Assembly (NCBI RefSeq): GCF_940807255.1
Contig: NZ_CALNWY010000002.1
Coordinates: forward strand, 186,001 to 250,000
Length of the DNA: 64,000 nucleotides
Source: Mixta sp. Marseille-Q2659
Lineage (GTDB): Bacteria; Pseudomonadota; Gammaproteobacteria; Enterobacterales; Enterobacteriaceae
Direction of reading: 5' to 3'
Shown: in pieces, positions 37,442-50,114 of the stretch
How the letters are laid out: the number at the start of each line of letters is the position of its first letter
Position numbering within the stretch: the stretch's first letter is position 1
The notes under the pieces: model-generated
Seen by the model: only the letters and a program-made list of their open reading frames with translations
Told to the model about the DNA's origin: nothing
The model's database searches: none
Position numbers and translations under genes: made by a program

Positions 37442-37903
37442 TCAGGATTCAACAGGCAATGCCGTGGTGTATTTAATCTCCTCCATGGCAAAGCTTGAGG
37501 TCACGTCGATCAAACCGCTGACGCCATTGACCAAACGTTTATAAAGCGCATCATACTGTTTCATATCAGCCACCTGGATACGTAACAGGTAGTCATACTC
37601 GCCCGCCATACGATAAAACGCCATTACTTCTGGCAGGTTTTGTACCACGTCAACAAACTCCTGATACCACTGGCGGTTATGCTGTTGCGTTTTAATTAAC
37701 ATAAACGCGGTCAGCCCCAGCCCCAGTTTTTCACTATCCAGTAGCGCCACGCGGCCCCGAATAATGCCGTCGTCCTCCAGCTTTTTCAGCCGTTTCCAGC
37801 AAGGCGTTGTGGTGAGATTGACCGCATCCGCCAGCGCCTGTAGCGATAACGTGCAGTCCTTTTGCAACAAGGCCAGCAATTTACGATCGATTTTATCTAA
37901 CAT
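37442..37903 (-). CDS. decR: Lrp-family cysteine-responsive regulator DecR
   Basis: 153 residues. The N-terminal helix-turn-helix ([23 protein letters not shown]) and C-terminal RAM effector domain ([29 protein letters not shown]) are those of an Lrp/AsnC protein. It matches E. coli DecR (YbaO), which activates cysteine detoxification. Here it is divergent, across 113 bp, from a cysteine desulfhydrase-like gene. That is the decR-cdsH pair known in Salmonella and the ccdR-ccdA pair of Pantoea, so its target is almost certainly that neighbour. Confidence 0.93.
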   Translation of the reverse strand: MLDKIDRKLLALLQKDCTLSLQALADAVNLTTTPCWKRLKKLEDDGIIRGRVALLDSEKLGLGLTAFMLIKTQQHNRQWYQEFVDVVQNLPEVMAFYRMAGEYDYLLRIQVADMKQYDALYKRLVNGVSGLIDVTSSFAMEEIKYTTALPVES

Positions 37904-38016
37904 CCGCTTCCTCTGGAGAAAATCTTGCTACATAAAGGCCATTATACAGGAAATTAGGCAAACTTTTTTTCCGCTGGATGCCGTATTCTTTTCACGCTTA
38001 GGATTAGGGAGAAAAG

Positions 38017-39057
38017 ATGATGAACAGCCAGTGGGTAAAGTATGCCATCAATGAAATCAATGCGGATTTTCAGCGTTCTGCTGAAACGCACCTGATTCGT
38101 TTTACGCTGCCTCAGTTTCCGGGCATCTGGTTTTACCTCAAGGATGAAAGTACCCATCCAACCGGCAGCTTGAAGCACCGGCTGGCTCGGTCACTCTTTT
38201 TGTATGGCCTGAGCAACGGCTGGATCCAGGAGGGAACCCCGATTATTGAAGCCTCATCCGGCAGCACCGCCGTTTCTGAAGCTTATTTTGCCCGTCTGCT
38301 CGGCCTGCCTTTTATCGCCGTCATGCCCGCCAGTACAGCCAAACGCAAAGTAGAGCAAATCGCTTTTTATGGCGGGCAATGCCATTTCGTACAGGATCCT
38401 TGCGCTATTTATGAAGAGTCCGAGCGGCTGGCGCGCGATCTTAACGGCCACTTTATGGATCAGTTTACCTATGCCGAGCGGGCGACCGACTGGCGCGGCA
38501 ATAATAATATTGCCGACAGTATTTTTCGGCAGATGGCCAGCGAACCCTTCCCGGTGCCGGAAACCATTGTGATGGCTGCCGGCACCGGCGGAACTTCGGC
38601 GACCATTGGTCGCTATTTACGGTATCAGGGCCATGCAACGCGCCTGCTGATTGTCGATCCAGAAAACTCGGTCTTTCATGATTACTGGCATACGCGCGAT
38701 GCGTCATTACGCAGCGTCAGCGGCAGCCGTATCGAAGGCATTGGCCGTCCCCGCGTCGAGCCCTCATTTATACCTGACGTTATCGACGAAATAATGCGCG
38801 TGCCCGATGCCGCCTCCGCCGCCGCAATGCACTATTTGGAGCAGATCCTCGGCAGGAAACCCGGCGCCTCTACCGGCACCAATTTCTGGGGCGCGTTACA
38901 GGTTGCCCAGCGTATGCGTCAGCAGAATCAGCAAGGCGCTATTGTGACGCTGCTGTGCGACAGCGGCGAGCGCTACCTTGATACCTGGTACGATGCCCAG
39001 TGGGTCGAAAACCAGGTGGGCGATCTTAACCCCTGGCTGGCGCAGCTACAGCTCTAA
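38017..39057 (+). CDS. cdsH: PLP-dependent cysteine desulfhydrase (CdsH/CcdA type)
   Basis: 346 residues with the cysteine synthase/beta-family PLP fold: PLP lysine in HPTGSLKHRLARS, substrate loop EASSGSTAVSEA, and phosphate loop AAGTGGTSATIGRY. Near the end CDSGERYLDTWYD contributes the residue facing the pyridine nitrogen. Unlike CysK it has SSGST in place of SNGNTG. Together with the divergent decR this fits CdsH of Salmonella and CcdA of Pantoea, which degrade L-cysteine to sulfide, pyruvate and ammonia. AGGGAG precedes ATG 38017. A cysteine or cystathionine synthase role cannot be excluded from sequence alone. Confidence 0.85.
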   Translation: MMNSQWVKYAINEINADFQRSAETHLIRFTLPQFPGIWFYLKDESTHPTGSLKHRLARSLFLYGLSNGWIQEGTPIIEASSGSTAVSEAYFARLLGLPFIAVMPASTAKRKVEQIAFYGGQCHFVQDPCAIYEESERLARDLNGHFMDQFTYAERATDWRGNNNIADSIFRQMASEPFPVPETIVMAAGTGGTSATIGRYLRYQGHATRLLIVDPENSVFHDYWHTRDASLRSVSGSRIEGIGRPRVEPSFIPDVIDEIMRVPDAASAAAMHYLEQILGRKPGASTGTNFWGALQVAQRMRQQNQQGAIVTLLCDSGERYLDTWYDAQWVENQVGDLNPWLAQLQL

Positions 39058-39184
39058 TCCGTACCGATTAACGCTTTCCGCAACAGTAAGAGCGGCAGCA
39101 ACAGCCTTTCCTGCTTCGTTCAGGCTACCTTTCCGGCGTCTCAGGCATTACCATAGGCGCCAGTGAGATCAGTAAGGCTAAAAA

Positions 39185-39880
39185 ATGAAACGAGCAGTTG
39201 TAGTTTTCAGCGGTGGGCAAGACTCTACCACCTGCCTGATTCAGGCGCTGGCGCAATATGATGAAGTTCACTGCGTTACCTTTGACTACGGGCAGCGCCA
39301 TCGTCAGGAGATCGATGTGGCGCGTGAACTGGCATTACGCCTTGGCGCACGCGCGCACAAAGTGCTGGACGTCACGTTACTTAATGAGCTGGCTATCAGC
39401 AGCCTGACACGCGATAACATTCCGGTGCCTGAGTATGATGCTAACGCCAGCGGATTGCCCAGCACCTTTGTGCCAGGACGAAACATTCTCTTCCTTACGC
39501 TGGCCTCAATTTACGCTTACCAGGTTGAAGCTGAAGCGGTGATTACCGGTGTTTGCGAAACCGATTTTTCTGGCTATCCCGATTGTCGCGACGAATTTGT
39601 TAAAGCCTTAAACCATGCCGTTGAACTGGGTATGGCGCGTCAGGTACGTTTTGAAACACCGTTAATGTGGCTGAACAAAGCAGAGACCTGGGCTTTAGCC
39701 GATTACTGGCAGCAGCTCTCTCTCGTTCGTCAGGACACGCTGACCTGTTACAACGGCATCAAGGGCGACGGCTGTGGCGAGTGTGCTGCCTGCCACCTGC
39801 GCGCTAACGGACTTAAAAACTATCAGGAAGATACCGTAGCCGTTATGCAGAGCATGAAGAAGAAAACCGGTTTACGCTAA
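39185..39880 (+). CDS. queC: 7-cyano-7-deazaguanine synthase QueC
   Basis: 231 residues, the E. coli length. It makes preQ0 from 7-carboxy-7-deazaguanine for the tRNA nucleoside queuosine. The ATP-pyrophosphatase loop SGGQDSTT is at residues 9-16. The zinc site is formed by cysteines of [42 protein letters not shown] is also typical. The start ATG 39185 follows AAGGCTAAAA. It is followed by a strong bidirectional terminator shared with fadM. E. coli cof and ybaE, normally nearby, are absent. Confidence 0.96.
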   Translation: MKRAVVVFSGGQDSTTCLIQALAQYDEVHCVTFDYGQRHRQEIDVARELALRLGARAHKVLDVTLLNELAISSLTRDNIPVPEYDANASGLPSTFVPGRNILFLTLASIYAYQVEAEAVITGVCETDFSGYPDCRDEFVKALNHAVELGMARQVRFETPLMWLNKAETWALADYWQQLSLVRQDTLTCYNGIKGDGCGECAACHLRANGLKNYQEDTVAVMQSMKKKTGLR

Positions 39881-39891
39881 GCGAGCGGCAT

Positions 39892-39923
39892 TTAACCAGC
39901 CGGGAACCTGCCCGGCTGGTTAA
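39892..39923. terminator. Bidirectional terminator between queC and fadM
   Basis: TTAACCAGCCGGG (39892-39904) and CCCGGCTGGTTAA (39911-39923) form a perfect 13-bp stem with a 6-nt loop, immediately before the fadM stop codon on the other strand. Confidence 0.85.
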
Positions 39924-40322
39924 TTAGTTAAACAATGACTCCATTCGGGTACGCAACTCTCCTTCCACAGGCAACGCTTTTTGCGTGCGCAGATCGATAC
40001 AAACGAAAGTTAGCGTCGCATCGGCAATGGCTGAACCCTCTTCCTGTAGCATAATATCCTGAGCGATAACGCCACTTTTTCCGTTCAGCTGCATTAACCG
40101 ACTGGTAATACACAGAACGTCCCCCAGCACTGCCGGCCGTCGATAGTTAATATTGATGTTCACTACGACGAAAGCCAGATGGTTTTCTATCATCCATTGA
40201 AAAGCATCCATTTTCTCCAGCCATTCCCAGCGGGCCTCCTCCAGAAACTCCAGGTATCTCGCATTGTTAACATGTTGATAAACATCGAGATGATAACCAC
40301 GTACTTTTATCTGAGTCTGCAT
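39924..40322 (-). CDS. fadM: Long-chain acyl-CoA thioesterase FadM
   Basis: 132 residues from ATG 40322 (MQTQIKVRGYHLDVYQHVNN), the E. coli FadM length. A single hot-dog 4-hydroxybenzoyl-CoA-type thioesterase with the catalytic Asp in YHLDVYQHVNNARYLEFLEEARWEW. It clears unusual acyl-CoA intermediates of oleate beta-oxidation. AAGGCAAGGCG stands just upstream. A FadR operator lies at 40357-40373, fitting its membership of the fad regulon. Confidence 0.95.
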   Translation of the reverse strand: MQTQIKVRGYHLDVYQHVNNARYLEFLEEARWEWLEKMDAFQWMIENHLAFVVVNININYRRPAVLGDVLCITSRLMQLNGKSGVIAQDIMLQEEGSAIADATLTFVCIDLRTQKALPVEGELRTRMESLFN

Positions 40323-40356
40323 AGCGCCTTGCCTTAATATTATAAGAGACCATACC

Positions 40357-40373
40357 ATCTGGTATGACCTCTT
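40357..40373. promoter_or_regulatory. FadR operator upstream of fadM
   Basis: ATCTGGTATGACCTCTT matches 13 of 17 positions of the E. coli fadB operator (ATCTGGTACGACCAGAT), including the TGGT-N3-ACC core. It lies 35 nt upstream of the fadM start, consistent with FadR repression relieved by long-chain acyl-CoA. It is overlapped by an inverted repeat CATACC/GGTATG (40351-40366). Confidence 0.75.
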
Positions 40374-40431
40374 ACAGATTAGCAGTGGCGTACTCTGCCT
40401 GTGATGATTGTGATTATCGCTGGGAACAGGA

Positions 40432-42853
<2,422 letters not shown>

Positions 42854-42995
42854 GGTATGACAACACTCCGCTGTAGTGTGAATGTAAACCTCACGCTGGC
42901 GCCCTATCCCTGCAGGCGTGCGCGTTGCTGCTTTTCAGGCTGACAGTGCCTGACCCTGCTCTGACATCCGCCGCTGACGTTTGTCACCCGCAGAA

Positions 42996-43026
42996 TAAAA
43001 AAGGCACATCAATAATCTGATGTGCC
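42996..43026 (-). terminator. hupB rho-independent terminator
   Basis: GGCACATCA (43003-43011) and TGATGTGCC (43018-43026) form a 9-bp stem. Read on the minus strand it is followed by six T residues (42997-43002). Confidence 0.9.
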
Positions 43027-43099
43027 CGTATGTTACATGAGAACGCATTATCAGTCCTCACTCCACCGAAGAAATTGCTTTAATGGAGTCCGACTGTAA

Positions 43100-43372
43100 T
43101 CAGTTCACTGCGTCTTTCAGCGCTTTACCTGCACGGAAGCCAGGAACTTTGCTTGCCGGAATGGTAATTTCTTTACCCGTCTGCGGGTTACGGCCAGTGC
43201 GTTCTGAACGCTCACGTACAGAAAACGTGCCAAAGCCAACCAGGGCCACTTCTTCGCCTGATTTCAGAGAATCAGAAACCGAACCAATAAAAGCATCTAA
43301 AACACGTCCTGCTGCCGCTTTAGAAATATCAGCGTCTGCGGCAATTTTGTCGATCAATTGTGACTTATTCAC
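43100..43372 (-). CDS. hupB: Nucleoid protein HU, beta subunit
   Basis: 90 residues from GTG 43372 (reads [20 protein letters not shown]), the same start codon and length as E. coli hupB. An ATG 9 nt earlier directly abuts the GAGGGG site, so it is too close to be used. The DNA-binding arm motif [31 protein letters not shown] is intact. HU bends and compacts DNA as an alpha-beta heterodimer. It lies between lon and ppiD, as in E. coli. Confidence 0.97.
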   Translation of the reverse strand: MNKSQLIDKIAADADISKAAAGRVLDAFIGSVSDSLKSGEEVALVGFGTFSVRERSERTGRNPQTGKEITIPASKVPGFRAGKALKDAVN

Positions 43373-43518
43373 TCTATTCATCCCCTCTTTTATTATTCAC
43401 TATCGCAGTCGGCTTCCAGCCAGGTGCGAACGCGCAGCCAGTTATATCAAGGTTGTTGAGCCGAAACAACGGGAATTCTCTGGGTCGCTGTTTCAACAGC
43501 CATCTAAATTAGCGGCAC

Positions 43519-43555
43519 AAAAAAAAGCTGGCAAGTCCCATTTGACTTGCCAGCT
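43519..43555 (-). terminator. lon rho-independent terminator
   Basis: AGCTGGCAAGTC (43526-43537) and GACTTGCCAGCT (43544-43555) form a perfect 12-bp stem. The minus strand continues with eight T residues. It lies 31 nt after the lon stop. Confidence 0.95.
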
Positions 43556-43585
43556 ACGCTTTTTAACCGATTTTGTCGTGAGTCA

Positions 43586-45940
43586 CTATTTTGCCGTGGC
43601 GACCTGCATGCCAGAAGGCGCGTTTTGCAACGCTAGCGTCAGCACATCTTCGATACGTTTTACCGGATGGATGTCCAAATCGGCCAATACATTTTCCGGA
43701 ATTTCTTCCAGATCGCGTTTATTGTCGTCTGGAATCAATACCGTTTTAATACCACCGCGATGCGCAGCAAGCAGTTTCTCTTTCAGACCGCCGATAGGCA
43801 GAACCTGACCGCGCAGCGTGATTTCACCGGTCATTGCGACATCCGCACGAACCGGATTGCCGGTCAGACAGGAAACCAGGGCGGTACACATCGCGATCCC
43901 GGCGCTTGGGCCATCTTTCGGCGTCGCGCCTTCCGGTACGTGTACGTGTATATCACGTTTTTCGTAGAAGTCGCTGTTAATGCCCAGCTTCTCAGCACGC
44001 GCACGCACTACGGTCAGCGCAGCCTGAATAGATTCCTGCATTACTTCGCCCAGCGAACCGGTGTAGGAAAGTTTGCCTTTGCCCGGTACGCATGCCGTTT
44101 CAATGGTCAGCAGATCGCCGCCCACTTCGGTCCACGCCAGGCCTGTGACCTGGCCGACACGGTTTTCGCTGTCGGCGCGCCCATAGTCGAAACGCTGTAC
44201 GCCAAGGAAATCTTTCAGGTTGTCGCCGTTGATCTCAATGTGCTTCAGGTTTTTATCCAGCAGCAGCGCTTTTACCGCTTTACGGCACAGCTTGGAGAGT
44301 TCACGTTCCAGGCTACGCACGCCCGCTTCACGCGTGTAGTAACGAATAATGCCGACAATCGCGCTATCATCCACGCTGATTTCATTGGCTTTTAGCGCGT
44401 TACGCTCAATCTGTTTCGGCAGCAGATGCTGTTTGGCGATATTCAGCTTTTCATCTTCGGTGTAGCCGGAAAGACGAATCACTTCCATACGATCCAGCAG
44501 TGGCGCCGGGATATTCATTGAGTTAGAGGTCGCGACGAACATCACATCGGAAAGGTCGTAATCCACTTCCAGATAGTGATCGTTAAAAGCGACGTTCTGC
44601 TCAGGATCCAGCACTTCCAGCAGCGCAGATGCCGGATCGCCGCGCATATCGGATGACATTTTGTCAATTTCATCCAACAGGAACAGCGGGTTCTTCACGC
44701 CGACTTTCGCCATCTTCTGAATCAGCTTGCCCGGCATGGAGCCGATATAGGTGCGTCGATGCCCGCGGATTTCCGCTTCATCGCGCACGCCGCCCAGCGC
44801 CATACGAACATATTTACGGCCGGTGGCTTTCGCGATGGACTGACCCAGCGAGGTTTTACCGACGCCCGGCGGTCCAACCAGACACAGAATCGGGCCTTTG
44901 ATTTTATTGACGCGGCTCTGTACTGCCAGATATTCCAGAATACGATCTTTAACGCGCTCCAGGCCGTAATGATCGGTATCCAGCGTCTCCTGCGCTTTGC
45001 GCAGATCTTTCTTAACCTTGCTGCGCTCGTTCCACGGAACCTGCACCATCCATTCGATATAGCCGCGAACAACGGTTGCTTCCGCTGACATTGGCGACAT
45101 CATTTTCAGCTTTTGCAGTTCTGCTTCCGCTTTTTCACGCGCTTCTTTCGGCATTTTTGACGCGTCGATCTTACGCTTCAGCGCTTCATACTCGTCCGGC
45201 GCATCGTCCATTTCGCCCAATTCTTTCTGAATCGCCTTCATTTGCTCATTCAGATAGTATTCGCGCTGGCTTTTTTCCATCTGTTTTTTAACGCGATTAC
45301 GGATCCGTTTCTCAACCTGTAACAGGTCGATTTCCGATTCCATCATCGCCATCAGATATTCCAGACGCTCATTGACGTCGGACATTTCCAGTACCGACTG
45401 TTTATCAGCCAGTTTCAACGGCATATGCGCCGCCACGGTATCAGCCAGACGGGCAGCATCATCAATGCTGTTCAGCGACGTCAAAACTTCCGGAGGAATT
45501 TTTTTGTTGAGCTTGATATAGCCTTCAAACTGGTTGATGGCGGTGCGTACCAGCACTTCCTGCTCACGTTCTTCAATTTCTGGAGAAGCCAGGTATTCCG
45601 CCTGGGCGGTAAAATGCTCGCCGTTATCGGCAAGCTGAGTAATACGTGCCCGCTGTAAACCCTCAACCAGCACTTTAACCGTGCCGTCCGGCAGTTTCAG
45701 CATCTGCAAAATAGAGGAAACGGTCCCTACAGAGAAGAGATCGTTAATGCCAGGTTCATCCGTTGAAGCCTCTTTCTGTGCTACCAGCATGATCTTTTTA
45801 TCGTGATCCATTGCGGCTTCGAGGCACCGAATCGATTTTTCCCGACCAACAAACAACGGAATTACCATGTGCGGATAAACCACTACGTCGCGCAATGGCA
45901 ACACAGGGATTTCAATGCGTTCAGAACGCTCAGGATTCAT
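43586..45940 (-). CDS. lon: ATP-dependent protease Lon
   Basis: 784 residues from ATG 45940 ([20 protein letters not shown]), identical in length to E. coli Lon. An N-terminal substrate-binding domain and coiled coil (about 1-300) precede an AAA+ domain (Walker [12 protein letters not shown], Walker [10 protein letters not shown]). The protease domain has the catalytic dyad Ser679 ([11 protein letters not shown]) and Lys722 ([10 protein letters not shown]). Lon degrades misfolded proteins and regulators such as SulA and RcsA. A sigma32 promoter lies about 90 nt upstream. Confidence 0.98.
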   Translation of the reverse strand: MNPERSERIEIPVLPLRDVVVYPHMVIPLFVGREKSIRCLEAAMDHDKKIMLVAQKEASTDEPGINDLFSVGTVSSILQMLKLPDGTVKVLVEGLQRARITQLADNGEHFTAQAEYLASPEIEEREQEVLVRTAINQFEGYIKLNKKIPPEVLTSLNSIDDAARLADTVAAHMPLKLADKQSVLEMSDVNERLEYLMAMMESEIDLLQVEKRIRNRVKKQMEKSQREYYLNEQMKAIQKELGEMDDAPDEYEALKRKIDASKMPKEAREKAEAELQKLKMMSPMSAEATVVRGYIEWMVQVPWNERSKVKKDLRKAQETLDTDHYGLERVKDRILEYLAVQSRVNKIKGPILCLVGPPGVGKTSLGQSIAKATGRKYVRMALGGVRDEAEIRGHRRTYIGSMPGKLIQKMAKVGVKNPLFLLDEIDKMSSDMRGDPASALLEVLDPEQNVAFNDHYLEVDYDLSDVMFVATSNSMNIPAPLLDRMEVIRLSGYTEDEKLNIAKQHLLPKQIERNALKANEISVDDSAIVGIIRYYTREAGVRSLERELSKLCRKAVKALLLDKNLKHIEINGDNLKDFLGVQRFDYGRADSENRVGQVTGLAWTEVGGDLLTIETACVPGKGKLSYTGSLGEVMQESIQAALTVVRARAEKLGINSDFYEKRDIHVHVPEGATPKDGPSAGIAMCTALVSCLTGNPVRADVAMTGEITLRGQVLPIGGLKEKLLAAHRGGIKTVLIPDDNKRDLEEIPENVLADLDIHPVKRIEDVLTLALQNAPSGMQVATAK

Positions 45941-46027
45941 AGAGCTCTCTCTTATGTTTAAAGTCCGCCAGGTGATGGGTACCGCATAGTGCAGGCTATG
46001 TGCCAGGGAACCCACAGGTATTTGAGT

Positions 46028-46056
46028 ATATGGGGATGTTTGCCAGACATTCAACG
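46028..46056 (-). promoter_or_regulatory. Sigma32 heat-shock promoter of lon
   Basis: On the minus strand TTGAA (46054-46050) and CCCCATAT (46035-46028) are spaced as in sigma32 promoters, and the intervening bases resemble E. coli lonP (AACATCCCCATATA). Confidence 0.87.
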
Positions 46057-46071
46057 TCCGTGGCGTGAGAA

Positions 46072-46099
46072 AAACAAAAGGGGAATAAATTCCCCCTTT
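46072..46099 (-). terminator. clpX rho-independent terminator
   Basis: GGGGAA (46080-46085) and TTCCCC (46090-46095) form a stem extended by AAA/TTT with one bulged base. The minus-strand tail reads TTTTGTTTTT. Confidence 0.75.
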
Positions 46100-46130
46100 A
46101 TTAACTTAACTTACTGGTTGCGCTGACTAA

Positions 46131-47405
46131 TTATTCGCCAGACGCCTGCTGCGCTTCATGCGTTCCGTAGATCAGCATCGGCTTTGACTGTCCTTCTATA
46201 ACGGACTCATCAATCACCACTTTTTCTACGTCATCCATTGAAGGCAGATCGTACATGGTATCCAGCAGCGCGGCTTCTACGATAGAACGCAGGCCACGAG
46301 CGCCGGTTTTACGCGACATCGCTTTCTGTGCAATTGCCGTCAGCGCTTCGTCACGGAATTCCAGCTCAACGCCTTCCAGGTTGAACAACGCCTGATACTG
46401 TTTGGTCAGGGCGTTTTTCGGCTCGCGCAGGATCTGGATCAGTGCCTCTTCGCTCAGTTCATTCAGCGTTGCCACAACCGGCAAACGACCGATAAACTCA
46501 GGAATCAGACCAAATTTGATCAGATCTTCCGGCTCTACCTGCTCCAGTAGTTGGCCTTCGGACGCTTTCTGCGATTTGCCTTTTACCGTCGCGCCAAAAC
46601 CGATACCGGAGCCGGTTTCCACGCGCTGGGAAATGACCTTATCCAGTCCGGCAAACGCGCCGCCGCAGATAAACAGAATTTTCGAGGTATCAACCTGCAA
46701 AAATTCCTGCTGCGGATGTTTACGTCCGCCCTGCGGCGGTACGGCTGCAACCGTGCCTTCAATCAGTTTCAGCAATGCCTGCTGCACGCCTTCACCGGAA
46801 ACGTCACGCGTAATCGACGGATTGTCGGATTTACGAGAAATCTTATCAATTTCATCGATGTAGACGATGCCACGCTGTGCTTTCTGCACGTCGTAGTCAC
46901 ATTTCTGCAGCAATTTCTGGATAATATTCTCTACGTCTTCACCCACGTAACCCGCTTCGGTCAACGTTGTGGCATCCGCCATGGTGAAAGGCACATCGAG
47001 CAGACGCGCCAGCGTTTCCGCCAGTAAAGTTTTACCGCTACCGGTCGGGCCAATCAGCAGAATATTACTTTTGCCCAGCTCAATGCCGTTGCTGGTATCG
47101 CCGTTGCGCAGGCGCTTGTAGTGGTTATACACCGCTACCGCCAGCACTTTTTTCGCCCTTTCCTGACCGATAACATAATCGTCAAGATGATGGCGAATTT
47201 CATGCGGAGTCGGCAATGCGCTACGCTCACGATGCGGCGCGACTTCTTTTATCTCTTCGCGAATGATGTCATTACATAAATCAACACATTCGTCGCAGAT
47301 ATACACTGACGGCCCGGCAATCAGCTTGCGCACTTCATGCTGGCTTTTACCGCAAAAAGAGCAGTACAGCAGCTTTCCTGAACCGTCTTTGCGCTTATCT
47401 GTCAT
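46131..47405 (-). CDS. clpX: ClpXP unfoldase subunit ClpX
   Basis: 424 residues, as in E. coli. The N-terminal zinc-binding domain has four cysteines (YCSFCGKSQ ... ICDECVDLC). The AAA+ module carries Walker [16 protein letters not shown], pore loop GYVGEDVE, Walker [10 protein letters not shown], the RKH region ([10 protein letters not shown]) and the ClpP-contacting IGF loop ([10 protein letters not shown]). ClpX unfolds ssrA-tagged and other substrates into ClpP. ATG 47405 follows AGAGG. It lies 130 bp after clpP. Confidence 0.98.
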   Translation of the reverse strand: MTDKRKDGSGKLLYCSFCGKSQHEVRKLIAGPSVYICDECVDLCNDIIREEIKEVAPHRERSALPTPHEIRHHLDDYVIGQERAKKVLAVAVYNHYKRLRNGDTSNGIELGKSNILLIGPTGSGKTLLAETLARLLDVPFTMADATTLTEAGYVGEDVENIIQKLLQKCDYDVQKAQRGIVYIDEIDKISRKSDNPSITRDVSGEGVQQALLKLIEGTVAAVPPQGGRKHPQQEFLQVDTSKILFICGGAFAGLDKVISQRVETGSGIGFGATVKGKSQKASEGQLLEQVEPEDLIKFGLIPEFIGRLPVVATLNELSEEALIQILREPKNALTKQYQALFNLEGVELEFRDEALTAIAQKAMSRKTGARGLRSIVEAALLDTMYDLPSMDDVEKVVIDESVIEGQSKPMLIYGTHEAQQASGE

Positions 47406-47535
47406 CAGCTAACCTCTTCATTTATCCTCGTCCGCAATTTACTGCGGCGATGGCAGCCAGACTGACTGCCCTCATTCGTAGCCACTCTTCACCTGCTATT
47501 CGCACTAACTATAGCGCATGCTGCGGGTTGGAGTC

Positions 47536-48159
47536 TTATTGGCGGTGCGTAAGAATAGAATCGACTAAGCCGTATTCTACCGCTTCACTCGCCGAGAGGA
47601 AGCGGTCACGCTCGGTGTCACGCTCGATCTGCTCAAGCGATTTACCGGTATGCTCCGCCATCAATTCGTTCATGCGCTGTTTGACTTTAAGAATTTCACG
47701 CGCATGAATTTCAATATCTGTCGCCTGGCCCTGGTAGCCGCCCAGCGGCTGGTGAATCATGACACGGGAGTTAGGCAGGCAATAACGCTTACCTTTCGTA
47801 CCCGCCGTCAACAGGAATGCACCCATTGAGCAAGCCTGCCCCATACAGATGGTGCTGACATCCGGCTTAATAAACTTCATGGTATCGTAAATCGACATAC
47901 CGGCGGTAATCACGCCGCCCGGCGAGTTGATGTACAGATAGATATCTTTTTCCGGGTTTTCCGCTTCCAGAAACAGCATCTGGGCCACAATCAGGTTCGC
48001 CATATGATCTTCAACCTGACCGGTAAGGAAAATGACGCGCTCTTTTAACAGGCGGGAATAAATGTCGTAAGAACGCTCGCCGCGCGAGGTTTGTTCGACC
48101 ACCATTGGCACCAGCGCCATATTCGGTGCGGAAAATTCACGTTCGCCATTGTATGACAT
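47536..48159 (-). CDS. clpP: ClpP serine protease subunit
   Basis: 207 residues from ATG 48159 ([20 protein letters not shown]), preceded by AGGAG, the E. coli length. The short propeptide is cleaved before Ala/Met of the mature chain. The catalytic triad is complete: Ser111 in [12 protein letters not shown], His136 in [12 protein letters not shown] and Asp185 in [11 protein letters not shown]. The residue before the nucleophile is Cys where E. coli has Ala. It forms the double heptameric chamber served by ClpX and ClpA. A sigma32 promoter lies upstream at 48310. Confidence 0.98.
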   Translation of the reverse strand: MSYNGEREFSAPNMALVPMVVEQTSRGERSYDIYSRLLKERVIFLTGQVEDHMANLIVAQMLFLEAENPEKDIYLYINSPGGVITAGMSIYDTMKFIKPDVSTICMGQACSMGAFLLTAGTKGKRYCLPNSRVMIHQPLGGYQGQATDIEIHAREILKVKQRMNELMAEHTGKSLEQIERDTERDRFLSASEAVEYGLVDSILTHRQ

Positions 48160-48309
48160 TACCGTCTCCTGGATAAATTTCATTGGCAACACTCTGTACC
48201 GATTCTACTTAAGTGAGAACATGAAAACCATGCTTCACGTTGCCACTCTCCGACGCTATCCGGACGGTTAATCAGCCAGCCTTTCACTTTTCACGATATT
48301 CGGAAAACT

Positions 48310-48338
48310 ATTTGGGGGCACTCGCCCGTTGTTTCAAG
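48310..48338 (-). promoter_or_regulatory. Sigma32 heat-shock promoter of clpP
   Basis: On the minus strand CTTGAAA (48338-48332), a 14-bp spacer and CCCCAAAT (48317-48310) match the sigma32 consensus. It lies about 150 nt before the clpP start and would drive clpP-clpX. Confidence 0.85.
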
Positions 48339-48448
48339 CATAACAACGTTTTCTTCAATCGCTAACCCGGAATAGCATCATAGCGAATAACCAGACGCTT
48401 AATTAGCCAAAAAGGTACACAAAAAGAGTTTTCTGAAGGGGATAAATA

Positions 48449-48479
48449 AAAAGCCCGCTCCTTGCGGCAGCGGGCTTTT
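48449..48479 (-). terminator. tig rho-independent terminator
   Basis: AAAAGCCCGCT (48449-48459) and AGCGGGCTTTT (48469-48479) form an 11-bp stem with a 9-nt loop and T residues on the minus-strand side. Confidence 0.9.
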
Positions 48480-48498
48480 AACTTTTAACGCTTGAAAA

Positions 48499-49803
48499 TC
48501 AAGCCATTGAGGTCTGATTCATCAGATCCTGGAACTTAGTAGCTTTCTCAGTCACTTTCGCTTTTTCCAGCACCGCTTCAACAGCCTGCTCTTCCAGAGC
48601 CACATTGCGCATATTGTTCATCAGCTCCTGGTTTTTGCTGTAGAACTCGATCACTTCCTGTGGATCTTCGTAGGCAGAAGCCATCTCTTCGATCAGCGTT
48701 TTTACGCGCTCTTCGTCAGCTTTCAGATCGTTGGTGCGAATAACTTCGCCCAGCAGCAGACCCACCACAACGCGACGTTTTGCCTGCTCTTCGAACAGTT
48801 CGCGCGGCAGTTCCAGAGCCTGTTTTTCGTTACCGCCGAAACGCTGTGCCGCCTGGCGACGCAGCACGTCGATTTCGCCGTCAATCAGGGCAGCAGGTAC
48901 ATCGATTTCGTTCGCTTTTACCAGGCCGTCAATTGCCTGCGTTTTAACACGGTTACGCACGGCGCCTTTCAGCTCGCGCTCCATGTTTTTACGCACTTCG
49001 GCACGCAGACCAGCAACGGAACCATCTTCCACGCCAAAACGCTTGATGAATTCTTCGGTCAGTTCCGGCAGCTCGCGCTCTTCAACTTTCTTCAGCACGA
49101 TAGCGAATTTCGCGTCTTTACCTTTCAGGTTTTCCGCGTGGTAATCTTCCGGGAATTTCACGTCGATAGTGAATTCGTCGCCCGCTTTATGGCCAACAAC
49201 GCCTTCTTCGAAGCCCGGAATCATGCGGCCCTGGCCCATCGCCAGAACGAAGTCAGACGCTTTGCCGCCTTCAAACTCTTCGCCATCTACGGAACCGGTG
49301 AAATCAACGGTAACGCGATCTTCAGCGGTCGCTTCACCTTCTTTTTCTTTCCAGGTCGCCTGCTGCTTACGCAGGGTATCCAGCATGGCGTCGACGTCTT
49401 CGTCAGTCACTTCAACAACCGGTTTTTCAACTTCGATTGCTTCCAGACCTTTCAGCTCGACTTCCGGGTAAACTTCAAACTCAACAGAGTAAGTAAAATC
49501 TTCACCCTGCTTGTATTCGCCCGGTACATAATTCGGCGCGCCGGCCGGATTGATTTTCTCTTTGATGATGGCGTCAACAAAGCCGCGCTGCATCAGATCG
49601 CCCAGCACGTCCTGACGAACAGAGGCGCCGTAACGCTGCGCAACCACGCTCATCGGCACTTTGCCTTTACGGAAACCGTCAATGCGGACTTTCTTCGCTA
49701 CTTCGACCAGCTCTTTTTTCACAGCGCTCTCGATGCTGTCAGCAGCGACAGTAATCGTAACGCGACGGCCCAGGCCCTGAGTGGTTTCTACTGAAACTTG
49801 CAT
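48499..49803 (-). CDS. tig: Trigger factor
   Basis: 434 residues. In order: the N-terminal ribosome-binding domain with the signature [11 protein letters not shown] (about residues 43-53), the FKBP-type prolyl isomerase domain (about 150-245, [19 protein letters not shown] ... [18 protein letters not shown]-like [17 protein letters not shown]), and the helical C-terminal chaperone cradle. It meets nascent chains at the ribosome exit tunnel. ATG 49803 is preceded by GAGGTAACAAG. It forms part of the conserved bolA-tig-clpP-clpX-lon order. Confidence 0.97.
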   Translation of the reverse strand: MQVSVETTQGLGRRVTITVAADSIESAVKKELVEVAKKVRIDGFRKGKVPMSVVAQRYGASVRQDVLGDLMQRGFVDAIIKEKINPAGAPNYVPGEYKQGEDFTYSVEFEVYPEVELKGLEAIEVEKPVVEVTDEDVDAMLDTLRKQQATWKEKEGEATAEDRVTVDFTGSVDGEEFEGGKASDFVLAMGQGRMIPGFEEGVVGHKAGDEFTIDVKFPEDYHAENLKGKDAKFAIVLKKVEERELPELTEEFIKRFGVEDGSVAGLRAEVRKNMERELKGAVRNRVKTQAIDGLVKANEIDVPAALIDGEIDVLRRQAAQRFGGNEKQALELPRELFEEQAKRRVVVGLLLGEVIRTNDLKADEERVKTLIEEMASAYEDPQEVIEFYSKNQELMNNMRNVALEEQAVEAVLEKAKVTEKATKFQDLMNQTSMA

Positions 49804-50114
49804 CTTGTTACCTCAAAAAATCACGAGCTCGGTCAACTTCAGATAGCACAGGCTCATACCTGCATTATCCAACAACCGGGACGGCTTCTGATGAAGAACC
49901 CATTCCCTGTTACCAGAAGCGTCCCGAAGCAATTCCGGAAAAATAGACGCCGCATTATAGCGGCATCGTTTTACCGCGTCGAGAACGCAAACCAGGCACC
50001 GGTTCGCAGTTTACGGGAAAATAAGCGAAACGAGAGTAAATTGGCGCGGGTACAGTCTAAAATTCAGGCAAAAGAAAACGGCCCGCAGGCCGTTTGGGTA
50101 AACCTTCAGCTTTA
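49804..50114. other. Intergenic region between tig and bolA
   Basis: 311 bases containing the bolA terminator (50070-50095) and, presumably, the tig promoter and leader. No small gene or other clear signal was seen. Confidence 0.6.
50070..50095 (-). terminator. bolA rho-independent terminator
   Basis: AAACGGCC (50076-50083) and GGCCGTTT (50088-50095) form an 8-bp stem with a CGCA loop. The minus-strand tail is TTCTTTT. Confidence 0.82.

Larger units (their letters stand above)
48160..48498. other. Intergenic region between clpP and tig
   Basis: 339 bases holding the sigma32 promoter of clpP (48310-48338) and the tig terminator (48449-48479). The rest shows no further structure or small gene. 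Confidence 0.7.
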
